Shown in pieces: positions 15,014 to 21,771 of a stretch of DNA of 24,415 nucleotides. How positions within the stretch are numbered: the stretch's first letter is position 1; each line of letters opens with the position of its first letter. Origin of the DNA: Bacillota bacterium (GTDB lineage: Bacteria; Bacillota; Clostridia; Acetivibrionales; DSM-2933); NCBI GenBank assembly GCA_030705945.1, contig JAUZPS010000013.1, forward strand, positions 1 to 24,415, written 5' to 3'. Under the pieces are notes generated by a model. That model was given only the letters and a program-made list of their open reading frames with translations. It was not told the origin of the DNA and searched no databases. Position numbers and translations under genes: made by a program.

Positions 15014-15304
15014 TTAATGCCGGATGAAAATAATTATCAGATTATGAAATAATAATTTGAATATTTGTTAGAATCATTTTAGATATTTCATTTAAAAATT
15101 AGTAACATAGGATTATGTAAATATTTAAAATAGTCTATATTAAAATATATTAAAAGCAATTAATCTTTAACATTTATCTATAGCAAAATATCGTAAAACC
15201 ATTCGTTATTTTGTTCTGCTAAATGTAAGATTAATAATGATTTTAATATAAGTAAATGAAATATAAAATTGATTTTAATTAAGCATAAATAAGAGGTGAT
15301 GTCC
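15014..15304. other. AT-rich 291-bp gap between map and the KOW gene
   Basis: Noncoding and very AT-rich. Its right two-thirds is a long nested palindrome (15147-15249). Weak promoter-like pairs exist (for example TTGAAT 15057/TAGATA 15080) but none is convincing. A promoter is expected somewhere here if the genes from 15305 on are transcribed separately. Confidence 0.5.
15147..15249. repeat. 103-bp nested palindrome
   Basis: Successive arms pair in register: ATATTAAAA (15147-15155)/TTTTAATAT (15241-15249); ATTAATCTT (15159-15167)/AAGATTAAT (15227-15235); ACATTTA (15170-15176)/TAAATGT (15220-15226); ATAGCAAAATA (15180-15190)/TATTTTGTTCT (15207-15217, one mismatch and one G-U), leaving a 16-nt apical loop. 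Internal loops are only 2-5 nt. No T run follows, so it is not a normal terminator. It could be a MITE relic, a processing site or a structured RNA ahead of the KOW-infA genes. Confidence 0.6.
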
Positions 15305-15571
15305 TTGAATTATACTGTAGGCCAAGTTGTTTATTCCAAAGCTGGGCGGGATGCCGGTAAAAAGTTTGTTATAGTTAAAATTCCGGACGAATTATTTGTA
15401 TTCATCTCAGACGGCGACCTTAGAAAAATAGAAAAACCCAAAAGAAAAAAAACAAAGCATCTTTTAATTACAGAGGAAATTGTAAAGCCGCTGAATGATA
15501 AAATTGTAAATAAAATAAAAATTACAAATTCTGAAGTCAGAAGGGCTTTAGATGGTACTCATGAAGAATAA
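15305..15571 (+). CDS. KOW-domain RNA-binding protein (L14e-like)
   Basis: The 88-residue product from TTG 15305 begins MNYTVGQVVYSKAGRDAGKK, an N-terminal KOW/SH3-like motif, followed by ISDGDLRKIEKPKRKKTKHL. This small family resembles the KOW part of eukaryotic/archaeal L14e and is found between map and infA in many clostridia. TTG is preferred over the GTG and ATG at 15296 and 15299 because those overlap the ribosome-binding sequence GAGGTGAT. It probably binds rRNA or ribosomes, but no precise function is established that I know of. Confidence 0.85.
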   Translation: MNYTVGQVVYSKAGRDAGKKFVIVKIPDELFVFISDGDLRKIEKPKRKKTKHLLITEEIVKPLNDKIVNKIKITNSEVRRALDGTHEE

Positions 15572-15619
15572 GTATATACAGAAAAATTGGTAATCGTGAT
15601 TGATAAGGAGGTTTTTATA

Positions 15620-15838
15620 TTGTCTAAGGAAGACGTAATAGAAGTAGAGGGCAAAATAATTGAGGCTCTGCCTAATGCAATGTTTCAGGTAGAACTAGAA
15701 AATGGCCACAAAGTGCTTGCCCATATATCTGGAAAGTTAAGGATGAATTTTATAAGAATTCTTCCTGGTGATAAAGTTGTTATTGAACTTTCGCCCTATG
15801 ATTTAACAAGGGGTAGAATAACTTGGAGAGCTAAGTGA
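15620..15838 (+). CDS. infA: Translation initiation factor IF-1
   Basis: The 72-residue product is the exact usual length of IF-1 and has the OB-fold sequence DVIEVEGKIIEALPNAMFQV, HVSGK-like HISGKLRMNFIRILPGDKV and ends LTRGRITWRAK. IF-1 occupies the 30S A site during initiation. The TTG at 15620 is chosen because TAAGGAGG (15604-15611) lies 8 nt upstream and the product then matches the family start; an upstream in-frame start at 15587 adds residues with no counterpart. Confidence 0.96.
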   Translation: MSKEDVIEVEGKIIEALPNAMFQVELENGHKVLAHISGKLRMNFIRILPGDKVVIELSPYDLTRGRITWRAK

Positions 15839-15856
15839 TAGAAGGAGGATCTAAAG

Positions 15857-15970
15857 ATGAAAGTAAAACCATCTGTTAAAACTATATGCGAAAAATGCAA
15901 GATAATCAAAAGAAAAGGCAGAGTAATGGTTATTTGCGAAAATCCTAAGCATAAACAAAAGCAAGGATAA
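15857..15970 (+). CDS. rpmJ: 50S ribosomal protein L36, zinc form
   Basis: The 37-codon gene encodes [20 protein letters not shown] and ends [13 protein letters not shown], with the three cysteines and one histidine (C11, C14, C27, H32) that bind zinc in L36. ATG follows GAAGGAGGATCTAAAG. It is the last and smallest 50S protein, located between infA and rpsM in the standard alpha-operon order. Confidence 0.97.
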
Positions 15971-16034
15971 TTAATTTAAAAAGCGTTATACTTTCTTATT
16001 TTTTGAAATAGTCAGGAGCGGCTGCGTAGTTTAA

Positions 16035-16077
16035 TCTATGTCTTGAACTAATTCTAAAAATAGTAAGTTGTCATAGA
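16035..16077 (+). promoter_or_regulatory. Possible stem-loop in the rpsM leader
   Basis: TCTATG (16035-16040) pairs with CATAGA (16072-16077), with inner short helices CTT/AAG and ACTA/TAGT. It lies in the 151-nt rpmJ-rpsM spacer. In E. coli S4 regulates the alpha operon by binding the rpsM leader pseudoknot; no such fold is demonstrated here. Confidence 0.25.
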
Positions 16078-16121
16078 AGTAAAATCATTGAACCTGATTG
16101 AATTTAATGGAGGTGTAAAAG

Positions 16122-16490
16122 ATGGCTCGTATTGCCGGAGTTGATTTACCCAGAGAAAAAAGAATTGAAATTGGACTCACTTATATATTTGGTATAGGTA
16201 GACCAAAGTCTAACGAAATTTTAAAAACTACTGGGATAAATCCAGACACAAGAGTCAGAGACTTAACTGACGATGAAATTAGTAAACTAAGAGAAATGAT
16301 AGATAAAGAATTTAAAGTTGAAGGTGATTTAAGAAGAGAAATTGCCTTAAATATCAAGAGACTTATCGAAATAGGATGTTACAGAGGACGTAGACATAGA
16401 ATGGGGCTTCCTGTAAGAGGACAGAACACAAAGAACAATGCTAGGACAAGAAAAGGTCCTAAAAAGTCTATTGCTAACAAGAAAAAGTAA
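16122..16490 (+). CDS. rpsM: 30S ribosomal protein S13
   Basis: The 122-residue product starts MARIAGVDLPREKRIEIGLT and contains YIFGIGRPKSNEIL (helix-two-turn-helix region) and the basic C-terminal tail with RGQNTKNNARTRKGP that reaches P-site tRNA. S13 forms subunit bridge B1. ATG follows ATGGAGGTGTAAAAG. Standard length. Confidence 0.98.
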   Translation: MARIAGVDLPREKRIEIGLTYIFGIGRPKSNEILKTTGINPDTRVRDLTDDEISKLREMIDKEFKVEGDLRREIALNIKRLIEIGCYRGRRHRMGLPVRGQNTKNNARTRKGPKKSIANKKK

Positions 16491-16517
16491 TATTCAAGAA
16501 GGAGGTAGATGAATAAA

Positions 16518-16922
16518 ATGGCAGTTAAAACGACTGGAGCAAAAAGAACAACCAGAAAAAAGAGAGAACGTAAACATGTTGAACGTGGCCAGGCTCATAT
16601 CCGTTCCACGTTTAACAATACTATAGTTACTTTGACTGACACTCAAGGAAATGCGCTTTCATGGGCAAGCGCAGGCGGCTTGGGTTTCAGAGGATCAAGA
16701 AAAAGCACTCCATATGCAGCTCAGAATGCTGCTGAAGTTGCTTCAAAAGCAGCAATGGAACATGGTTTAAAGTCTGTTGAAGTTTATGTTAAAGGACCAG
16801 GCGCAGGTAGAGAAGCAGCTATCAGAGCATTACAGGCTGCAGGTCTTGAAGTAAGTCTTATAAAAGATGTTACTCCAATCCCGCATAACGGCTGCAGACC
16901 GCCTAAGAGAAGAAGAGTTTAG
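16518..16922 (+). CDS. rpsK: 30S ribosomal protein S11
   Basis: The 134-residue product has the S11 core GQAHIRSTFNNTIVTLTD, SWASAGGLGFRGSRKSTPYA, the VKGPGAGREAAIRALQ motif and the C-terminus PIPHNGCRPPKRRRV. S11 forms the platform near the Shine-Dalgarno helix. Two ATGs are possible: 16509 is only 3 nt from GGAGG, 16518 is 12 nt away; neither spacing is ideal. 16518 is preferred because MAVK resembles the family start. Confidence 0.95.
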   Translation: MAVKTTGAKRTTRKKRERKHVERGQAHIRSTFNNTIVTLTDTQGNALSWASAGGLGFRGSRKSTPYAAQNAAEVASKAAMEHGLKSVEVYVKGPGAGREAAIRALQAAGLEVSLIKDVTPIPHNGCRPPKRRRV

Positions 16923-16946
16923 TTAATATATATGGCAGCTGTAAGT

Positions 16947-16960
16947 TGAATAATTATTCA
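16947..16960. promoter_or_regulatory. 14-bp perfect palindrome before rpsD
   Basis: TGAATAATTATTCA is a perfect dyad within the 81-nt rpsK-rpsD spacer, bordered by CTGT and ACAG that extend the symmetry imperfectly. It could form a small hairpin in the mRNA or be an operator-like site. S4 autoregulates rpsD in Bacillus through a leader RNA; this is not clearly that element. Confidence 0.3.
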
Positions 16961-17003
16961 CAGGTTGTCGTTCTAGATAATTATATTGGAGGTGTAAATA
17001 TAA

Positions 17004-17630
17004 ATGGCAAGATACACTGATGCATCTTGTAGGCTTTGCCGAAGAGAAGGCGAAAGACTTTTACTCAAGGGTGAAAGATGCTATACAGATAAATGTTCAA
17101 TTAAAAGAAGGGTTTATGCTCCTGGACAGCATGGACAACAGAAAAAGAAGTTATCAGAATATGGTCTTCAGTTACGTGAAAAGCAAAAGGCAAGAAGATT
17201 TTACGGAATTCTTGAAGGACAGTTCAGAAAGTATTTTGAATTAGCTTCTAAGAAAAAAGGTGTTACAGGTGAAAACCTATTACAAATACTCGAAAGCAGA
17301 CTTGACAATACAGTTTACAGATTGGGACTTGCAACCTCTAGACCTGAAGCAAGACAGCTTGTAACTCACGCTCATTTCACAGTTAATGGTAAGAAAGTTA
17401 ATATTCCTTCATACTTGCTTAAAGTTGGAGATGTTGTTGCTTTAAGAGAAAAGAGCAAAAGCTCGGAAAAGTTTAAAGCAATAAGCGATATTGTTGGAAG
17501 AACAGCAATACCAAAATGGCTTGAGTTTGACCGCGAAAACATGGTCGGTAAAGTAGCTGCAATACCTGCAAGAGAAGACATAGATTTACCGATTGCAGAA
17601 CACTTGATTGTTGAGTTGTATTCTAAATAA
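17004..17630 (+). CDS. rpsD: 30S ribosomal protein S4, zinc form
   Basis: The 208-residue product starts MARYTDASCRLCRREGERLL and carries four N-terminal cysteines (C9, C12, C26, C31) for zinc, then the S4 RNA-binding domain at about residues 97-160 (SRLDNTVYRLGLA, HFTVNGKKVNIPSYLLKVGD). S4 nucleates 30S assembly and can act as a repressor or antiterminator. Its place between rpsK and rpoA is the E. coli/clostridial arrangement; in Bacillus rpsD is elsewhere. ATG follows TTGGAGGTGTAAATATAA. Confidence 0.98.
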   Translation: MARYTDASCRLCRREGERLLLKGERCYTDKCSIKRRVYAPGQHGQQKKKLSEYGLQLREKQKARRFYGILEGQFRKYFELASKKKGVTGENLLQILESRLDNTVYRLGLATSRPEARQLVTHAHFTVNGKKVNIPSYLLKVGDVVALREKSKSSEKFKAISDIVGRTAIPKWLEFDRENMVGKVAAIPAREDIDLPIAEHLIVELYSK

Positions 17631-17662
17631 TAGTATATAAACTTAAAGGATCGTTCGATGCA

Positions 17663-17732
17663 GCAACTGAAAATGAAAAGTCGGGGACCTATGGATTTTA
17701 TAAAGACTATATAGAGATAAAGAATCAGTTGC
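17663..17732 (+). promoter_or_regulatory. Long-range stem in the rpsD-rpoA spacer
   Basis: GCAACTG (17663-17669) and CAGTTGC (17726-17732) are perfectly complementary and would close a 56-nt loop in the 141-nt leader of rpoA. A candidate regulatory fold only; nothing else in the spacer resembles a known element. Confidence 0.25.
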
Positions 17733-17771
17733 CCTCATTAACAAATTCAAGAGAAAAAGGAGGGTTTTAGG

Positions 17772-18719
17772 TTGATCGAGATAGAAAAGCCAAAGATTGA
17801 GTGTTTAACAATAAGTGAAGATAACACATATGGAAAATTCGTTGTAGAGCCTTTAGAGAGAGGATATGGTACTACACTTGGTAACTCATTAAGAAGAATA
17901 TTACTTTCTTCTTTGCCAGGCGTAGCAGTAACATCCATAAAAATCGACGGGGTTCTACATGAGTTTTCAACGGTGCCTGGTATAGTAGAAGATGTGACTG
18001 AAATTATACTGAACATCAAAGGATTATCATTGAAAATGCATAGCGAGGGTCAGAAAATAGTTTATATTGAGGCAGAAGGTGACGGACCTGTTACAGCTGC
18101 TGATATAAAGGCTGACGCGGATGTAGAGATACTTAATCCTGATCTTCATATAGCAACTTTAAATGGTGACCATAAATTATACATTGAATTGACCTTGAAT
18201 AAAGGAAGAGGATATGTGCCTGCCGAAAAAAATAAGCAACCAGGTCAACCAATAGGTATAGTGCCTGTAGATTCAATCTATACACCAGTTAGAAAAGTTA
18301 ATTACACAGTTGAGAATACCCGCGTTGGTCAGGTTACAGACTATGATAAGTTAACTTTTGAAGTATGGACAAACGGGAGTATTAAACCTGATGAGGCAAT
18401 AAGTCTTGGGGCTAAAATACTTAGTGAACATTTAAACTTGTTCATTGATTTGTCCGACCAGGCAAAACATACTGAGATTATGGTTGAAAAAGAAGAAACT
18501 AAGAAAGAAAAAGTTCTTGAGATGACAATAGAAGAGCTTGATCTTTCTGTTAGATCTTACAATTGCTTAAAGAGAGCAGGAATAAACACTGTAGAAGATC
18601 TTACTAACAGAACTGAAGAAGATATGATGAAGGTTAGAAATCTTGGAAGAAAATCACTTGAAGAAGTACTGCAGAAGCTCAGCGCTCTTGGTTTAGCGTT
18701 AGCGCCAAGTGAAGATTAA
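17772..18719 (+). CDS. rpoA: RNA polymerase alpha subunit
   Basis: The 315-residue product has the alpha N-terminal dimerization domain (KFVVEPLERGYGTTLGNSLR, about residues 22-41, through about 225) and, after a charged linker (KEETKKEKVLE), the C-terminal DNA-binding helix-hairpin domain (about 245-305; SVRSYNCLKRAGINTVEDL, RNLGRKSLEEV). The CTD binds UP elements and activators. The start is TTG after AAAAGGAGGG. Length is typical. Confidence 0.98.
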   Translation: MIEIEKPKIECLTISEDNTYGKFVVEPLERGYGTTLGNSLRRILLSSLPGVAVTSIKIDGVLHEFSTVPGIVEDVTEIILNIKGLSLKMHSEGQKIVYIEAEGDGPVTAADIKADADVEILNPDLHIATLNGDHKLYIELTLNKGRGYVPAEKNKQPGQPIGIVPVDSIYTPVRKVNYTVENTRVGQVTDYDKLTFEVWTNGSIKPDEAISLGAKILSEHLNLFIDLSDQAKHTEIMVEKEETKKEKVLEMTIEELDLSVRSYNCLKRAGINTVEDLTNRTEEDMMKVRNLGRKSLEEVLQKLSALGLALAPSED

Positions 18720-18817
18720 GATATTGCTTCGTCTAAAATTCTAAACAATACTTTTGTTAATTAAGAGAAGCTGCGGAATCAACAGAATGATATTTTTAAA
18801 ATTCGAAAAAAATGAAA

Positions 18818-18846
18818 TTAAAATTAGTAGGCAGCTTGTATATAAT
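18818..18846 (+). promoter_or_regulatory. Putative promoter upstream of rplQ
   Basis: A perfect TATAAT (18841-18846) lies 17 bp after TTAAAA (18818-18823, 4 of 6 matches to TTGACA), within the 168-nt rpoA-rplQ spacer and 42 nt before the rplQ start. The -10 also sits in the loop of a small stem CTTGTA/TACAAG (18835-18853), so the match may reflect that hairpin instead. Would give rplQ extra independent transcription. Confidence 0.35.
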
Positions 18847-18887
18847 CTACAAGACCTGTTGAAATAAAGGTAAGGGAGGTAAATTAA

Positions 18888-19412
18888 ATGCCATTACAAA
18901 GGAAACTTGGACGCGCTACGGACCAAAGAAAGGCAGTTTTAAAGGGTCTTGTAACTTCTTTGTTTGAATATGGTAGAGTTGAAACTACTTTGGCGAGAGC
19001 AAAGGAAGTTAAGAATATAGCTGAAAAGTTGATAACAATTGCTATAAAAGAGGCTGATAATTTTGAAGCAAAAAATGTAAAAGTTAGCGGCGCAAAATTA
19101 GATCCAACCGGAAAGAAAATTTTAAAAGGCGCTACATCACATAACGAAAAATCTTACAGAGTTGTTGAAAGAGAAGAAAAGGAAGAAAGAAAATCAGTAG
19201 ATAGCCCTTCAAGATTACATGCAAGAAAGCAAATCATGAACTGGGTATATAAAGTAAAAGATAAAGACGGAAACAGTATAAACCTTGCTAATAATATTTT
19301 TGATACCATCGCTCCTAAATATAAGGGCAAGTCTGGTGGATATACAAGAATTTATAAGATTGGCCAAAGACGTGGAGATGCTGCGGAAGTTGTTATAATT
19401 GAACTGGTTTAA
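18888..19412 (+). CDS. rplQ: 50S ribosomal protein L17 with an internal insertion
   Basis: The N-terminus MPLQRKLGRATDQRKAVLKG and C-terminus KSGGYTRIYKIGQRRGDAAE are clear L17. The usual length is 112-130 residues; this is 174. The extra stretch is about residues 55-107 (starting EADNFEAKNVKVSG and ending EEKEERKSVDSP), between the helix ending AEKLITIAI and the helix starting SRLHARKQIM. It is charged and uninterrupted by stops or frameshifts. L17 lies near the tunnel exit at the 50S bottom. ATG follows AAGGGAGGTAAATTAA. Related clostridia may share the insertion. Confidence 0.96.
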   Translation: MPLQRKLGRATDQRKAVLKGLVTSLFEYGRVETTLARAKEVKNIAEKLITIAIKEADNFEAKNVKVSGAKLDPTGKKILKGATSHNEKSYRVVEREEKEERKSVDSPSRLHARKQIMNWVYKVKDKDGNSINLANNIFDTIAPKYKGKSGGYTRIYKIGQRRGDAAEVVIIELV

Positions 19413-19433
19413 TAGAAAAATGAAAACCTCAGG

Positions 19434-19474
19434 AAATGGGATTAGGCAATTTTTATAATTTCTTAATCCCATTT
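19434..19474 (+). terminator. Terminator-like hairpin after rplQ
   Basis: AAATGGGATTA (19434-19444) pairs perfectly with TAATCCCATTT (19464-19474): an 11-bp stem with a 19-nt AT-rich loop, 22 nt after the rplQ stop. The T tract after it is poor (GTTATAG), so it may be a weak or bidirectional terminator ending the alpha operon. Confidence 0.55.
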
Positions 19475-19494
19475 GTTATAGATAAAGCGAACTA

Positions 19495-19594
19495 AGGGCG
19501 TTTCAAAAAATTCCTTGTTCAAGTTTTGTATGATAAAAACTCATTATATCAAGTTTTTGAAACGACCAGTTGCTAAGTTTTTTTGATACTGCCT
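19495..19594 (+). repeat. MITE-like interspersed repeat, copy A
   Basis: A 100-bp element starting AGGGCGTTTCAAAAAA and ending TTTTTTGATACTGCCT; the ends form an imperfect inverted repeat (13 of 16 positions). An inner perfect 11-bp inverted repeat CGTTTCAAAAA (19499-19509)/TTTTTGAAACG (19554-19564) would make a hairpin. The segment from 19542 to the T run near 19584 is almost identical in all four copies. No coding capacity; no clear target duplication. Confidence 0.85.
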
Positions 19595-19633
19595 AGTATA
19601 AAACTTTACAGTTCTGTATCTATATCTTTATTG

Positions 19634-19725
19634 ATAAAACACTTTAAACAATACTATGACCAACTTCGAAGTACTGGTTTTTGCATGAAGATAAGTTGGA
19701 AAATATAGAGTCTAAAGTGTTTTAT
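19634..19725. repeat. 92-bp nested palindrome upstream of ecfA1
   Basis: Outer arms ATAAAACACTTTA (19634-19646) and TAAAGTGTTTTAT (19713-19725) are 13 bp and perfect; inner arms CCAACTT (19660-19666) and AAGTTGG (19693-19699) are 7 bp and perfect. The strands between them are exactly 13 nt on each side. The sequence is unrelated to the 100-bp repeat and to the palindrome at 15147. Possibly a different MITE relic or structured RNA. Confidence 0.6.
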
Positions 19726-19762
19726 GCATATAAAGATGCTGTTTAAGGTTCTAATTTGCTGT

Positions 19763-19789
19763 TTGATACATTTATTTATAAAATATAAT
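19763..19789 (+). promoter_or_regulatory. Putative promoter of the ecfA1-ecfA2-ecfT genes
   Basis: TTGATA (19763-19768; 5 of 6 matches) and a perfect TATAAT (19784-19789) are separated by 15 bp, shorter than the ideal 17. Transcription would start about 60 nt before ecfA1. Local A+T richness makes chance matches easier. Confidence 0.4.
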
Positions 19790-19856
19790 ATTAAGAAATA
19801 AAATGTGTATATGAGAAAAAATATTGAAGGATAGAATAAAGTAAAAGTATAAAATT

Positions 19857-20711
19857 ATGAATAATGAAGGTATTGAATTAAAAAAAGTATATTATACATA
19901 CAAATCAATAAGAGAAAAAGATAAAAATATTGAAGCTGTAAAAGGCGCAAGTTTTAAAATAAAACAAGGGGAATTTGTTGCGATTATCGGAAGAAATGGA
20001 TCTGGAAAGTCAACAATCGCCAAACTGCTAAATGCTTTAATTTTACCTACTTCAGGGGTCGTCTATGTGAATAATATTGACACAAAAGACGGAGAACTTC
20101 TCTGGGAAGTAAGAAGGTCAGTTGGTATGGTATTTCAGAATCCTGAGAACCAGATTGTTGCTACAACAGTTGAAGAAGATGTGGCTTTTGGTCCCGAGAA
20201 CCTTGGAATTCCATCTCAGGAAATCAGAAGAAGAGTAGATTATGCATTAGAAAAGGTGGGGCTGACAAAACATTCAACGCATCAACCGACGATGTTGTCC
20301 GGTGGACAGAAACAGCGGGTCGCAATCGCCGGAATACTTGCAATGAAACCTGATTGTATTGTACTAGATGAGGCAACAGCAATGCTTGATCCTGTGGGGT
20401 GTAAAGAAGTTTTAAGGGTAATAAAGGAACTGAACGACAAGGATAAGATTACTATAATAAATATAACACACCATATGGATGAAGCTTGTTTATTTGACAG
20501 AGTTATTGTTATTGATGACGGAAATATAAAAAATGACGGAAAACCGGAAGATATATTCTCTGACGTTGAGTTAATCAAAAATTTAGGCTTAGATGTCCCC
20601 CAGATAATTGAGTTATTTTATGAATTAAATAAATGTGGATTAAACTTGCCTTTAAATATAGTAAAAATAGATGAAGCTGTAGAAGTTTTAGGAAAAATAT
20701 TAGTGAAGTAG
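19857..20711 (+). CDS. ecfA1: ECF transporter ATPase EcfA1
   Basis: The 284-residue ABC ATPase energizes vitamin and metal uptake with EcfA2, EcfT and exchangeable S components. Walker A GRNGSGKST is at residues 45-53, the Q-loop glutamine at about 94 (VFQNPENQ), signature LSGGQKQR at 147-154, Walker B CIVLDEATAMLDP at 167-179, and the H-loop in NITHHMDEA. ATG is forced by an upstream in-frame stop, but no good ribosome-binding site precedes it (GAAGGA is about 25 nt away), so translation may be weak. The gene follows rplQ as in most Firmicutes. Confidence 0.94.
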   Translation: MNNEGIELKKVYYTYKSIREKDKNIEAVKGASFKIKQGEFVAIIGRNGSGKSTIAKLLNALILPTSGVVYVNNIDTKDGELLWEVRRSVGMVFQNPENQIVATTVEEDVAFGPENLGIPSQEIRRRVDYALEKVGLTKHSTHQPTMLSGGQKQRVAIAGILAMKPDCIVLDEATAMLDPVGCKEVLRVIKELNDKDKITIINITHHMDEACLFDRVIVIDDGNIKNDGKPEDIFSDVELIKNLGLDVPQIIELFYELNKCGLNLPLNIVKIDEAVEVLGKILVK

Positions 20712-20916
20712 CGGTTAGAAAAAAGTTTATTAGATTGCGCTATTTAAATCAAACTGTAAAACTTTATAGAAAATGCGTAGAACTACCCAAAAAAGACTAT
20801 TCGTGGTCGTATGGACAAGAAATGAAGAGCAACGAGACTCGTCAAAGCGGACTTATATAAAGCTTCACAATTCGACGCCAATAAATTACAATAAATCGTT
20901 TAATGGATTGGAAATT
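20712..20916. other. 205-bp spacer between ecfA1 and ecfA2
   Basis: In Firmicutes the two ATPase genes usually abut or overlap. Here 205 bp intervene, and from 20773 the ecfA2 frame is open for 48 extra codons (beginning MRRTTQKRLFVVVWTRNEEQ) that match no part of the family. There is no repeat copy or terminator in it. It may be decayed inserted DNA. Confidence 0.5.
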
Positions 20917-21771
20917 ATGTCAATTTTAATAAATAATCTAAATTATATATATATGAGTGAAACTCCCTATGAAAAAACGGCATTGTCTGATATAAATATT
21001 AAAATAAATGAGGGGGAGTTTGTTGGAATTATCGGACATACAGGTTCTGGTAAATCCACTTTAATTCAACATTTCAACGGAATTCTGAAACCAACTATAG
21101 GGAAAGTTACAATTAATGGTTTAGATATATCAAAAGAAAATCTCAAAGAGATAAGAAGGCAAGTGGGAATTGTATTTCAGTACCCGGAGCATCAGCTTTT
21201 TGAGGATACAGTTTATAATGATATAGGTTTTGGTCTGAAAAAATTAGGTATGGCAAGAGAAAAAATTGAAGAGCAAATATTATCGGCAATAGAATTAATT
21301 GGTTTGGATAATAAGATATTGCACAAGTCTCCTTTTGAATTATCAGGCGGCCAAAAAAGGAAAGCGGCTATAGCAGGAGTTATAGCAATGAAACCTAAAA
21401 TACTGGTATTGGATGAGCCGGCAGCTGGATTGGACCCGGTAGGTCGTGAGGAAATTTACAATGCGATAATTAATTATAGAAAAGAAAATAATGCTACTGT
21501 AATACTCGTATCCCACAACATGGAGGATTTGGCAAGACTTGCCCAGAGGATTATAGTGTTAAATGAAGGAAAAATAGAGATGGAAGGTACGGTATCGGAA
21601 ATATTTAAAAAAAGTGACGTTTTAGAAAAAATTGGTTTATCAGTACCCCAGATAACTTATTTTATGAAGGGTCTTAAAAAATATTTACCGGATATAAATG
21701 ATAATGTATATACAATAAAAGAAGCCAAAGAGGAAATTTTAAACTTTATAAAAAAGAGGGCTTCAATATGA
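20917..21771 (+). CDS. ecfA2: ECF transporter ATPase EcfA2
   Basis: From ATG 20917 the product is 284 residues, the normal EcfA2 size, starting MSILINNLNYIYMSETPYEK. Walker A GHTGSGKST, Q-loop VFQYPEHQLF, signature LSGGQKRK, Walker B ILVLDEPAAGLDP and H-loop VSHNMEDLA are all intact. A longer in-frame reading from 20773 has no family support in its first 48 residues and no better ribosome-binding site. The preferred start has a weak GGATTGGA upstream. The end overlaps ecfT by four bases (ATGA), indicating coupled translation. Confidence 0.92.
   Translation: MSILINNLNYIYMSETPYEKTALSDINIKINEGEFVGIIGHTGSGKSTLIQHFNGILKPTIGKVTINGLDISKENLKEIRRQVGIVFQYPEHQLFEDTVYNDIGFGLKKLGMAREKIEEQILSAIELIGLDNKILHKSPFELSGGQKRKAAIAGVIAMKPKILVLDEPAAGLDPVGREEIYNAIINYRKENNATVILVSHNMEDLARLAQRIIVLNEGKIEMEGTVSEIFKKSDVLEKIGLSVPQITYFMKGLKKYLPDINDNVYTIKEAKEEILNFIKKRASI

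Larger units (their letters stand above)
19413..19856. other. 444-bp spacer between rplQ and ecfA1
   Basis: Noncoding. In order it holds a terminator-like hairpin (19434-19474), repeat copy A (19495-19594), a 92-bp nested palindrome (19634-19725) and a promoter candidate (19763-19789). The ribosomal operon therefore probably ends here and the ECF genes start as a separate unit. Confidence 0.7.

Noticed and set aside
17020..17244. 74-codon plus-strand frame inside rpsD
   Set aside because: It is an alternative frame wholly within a clear S4 gene.
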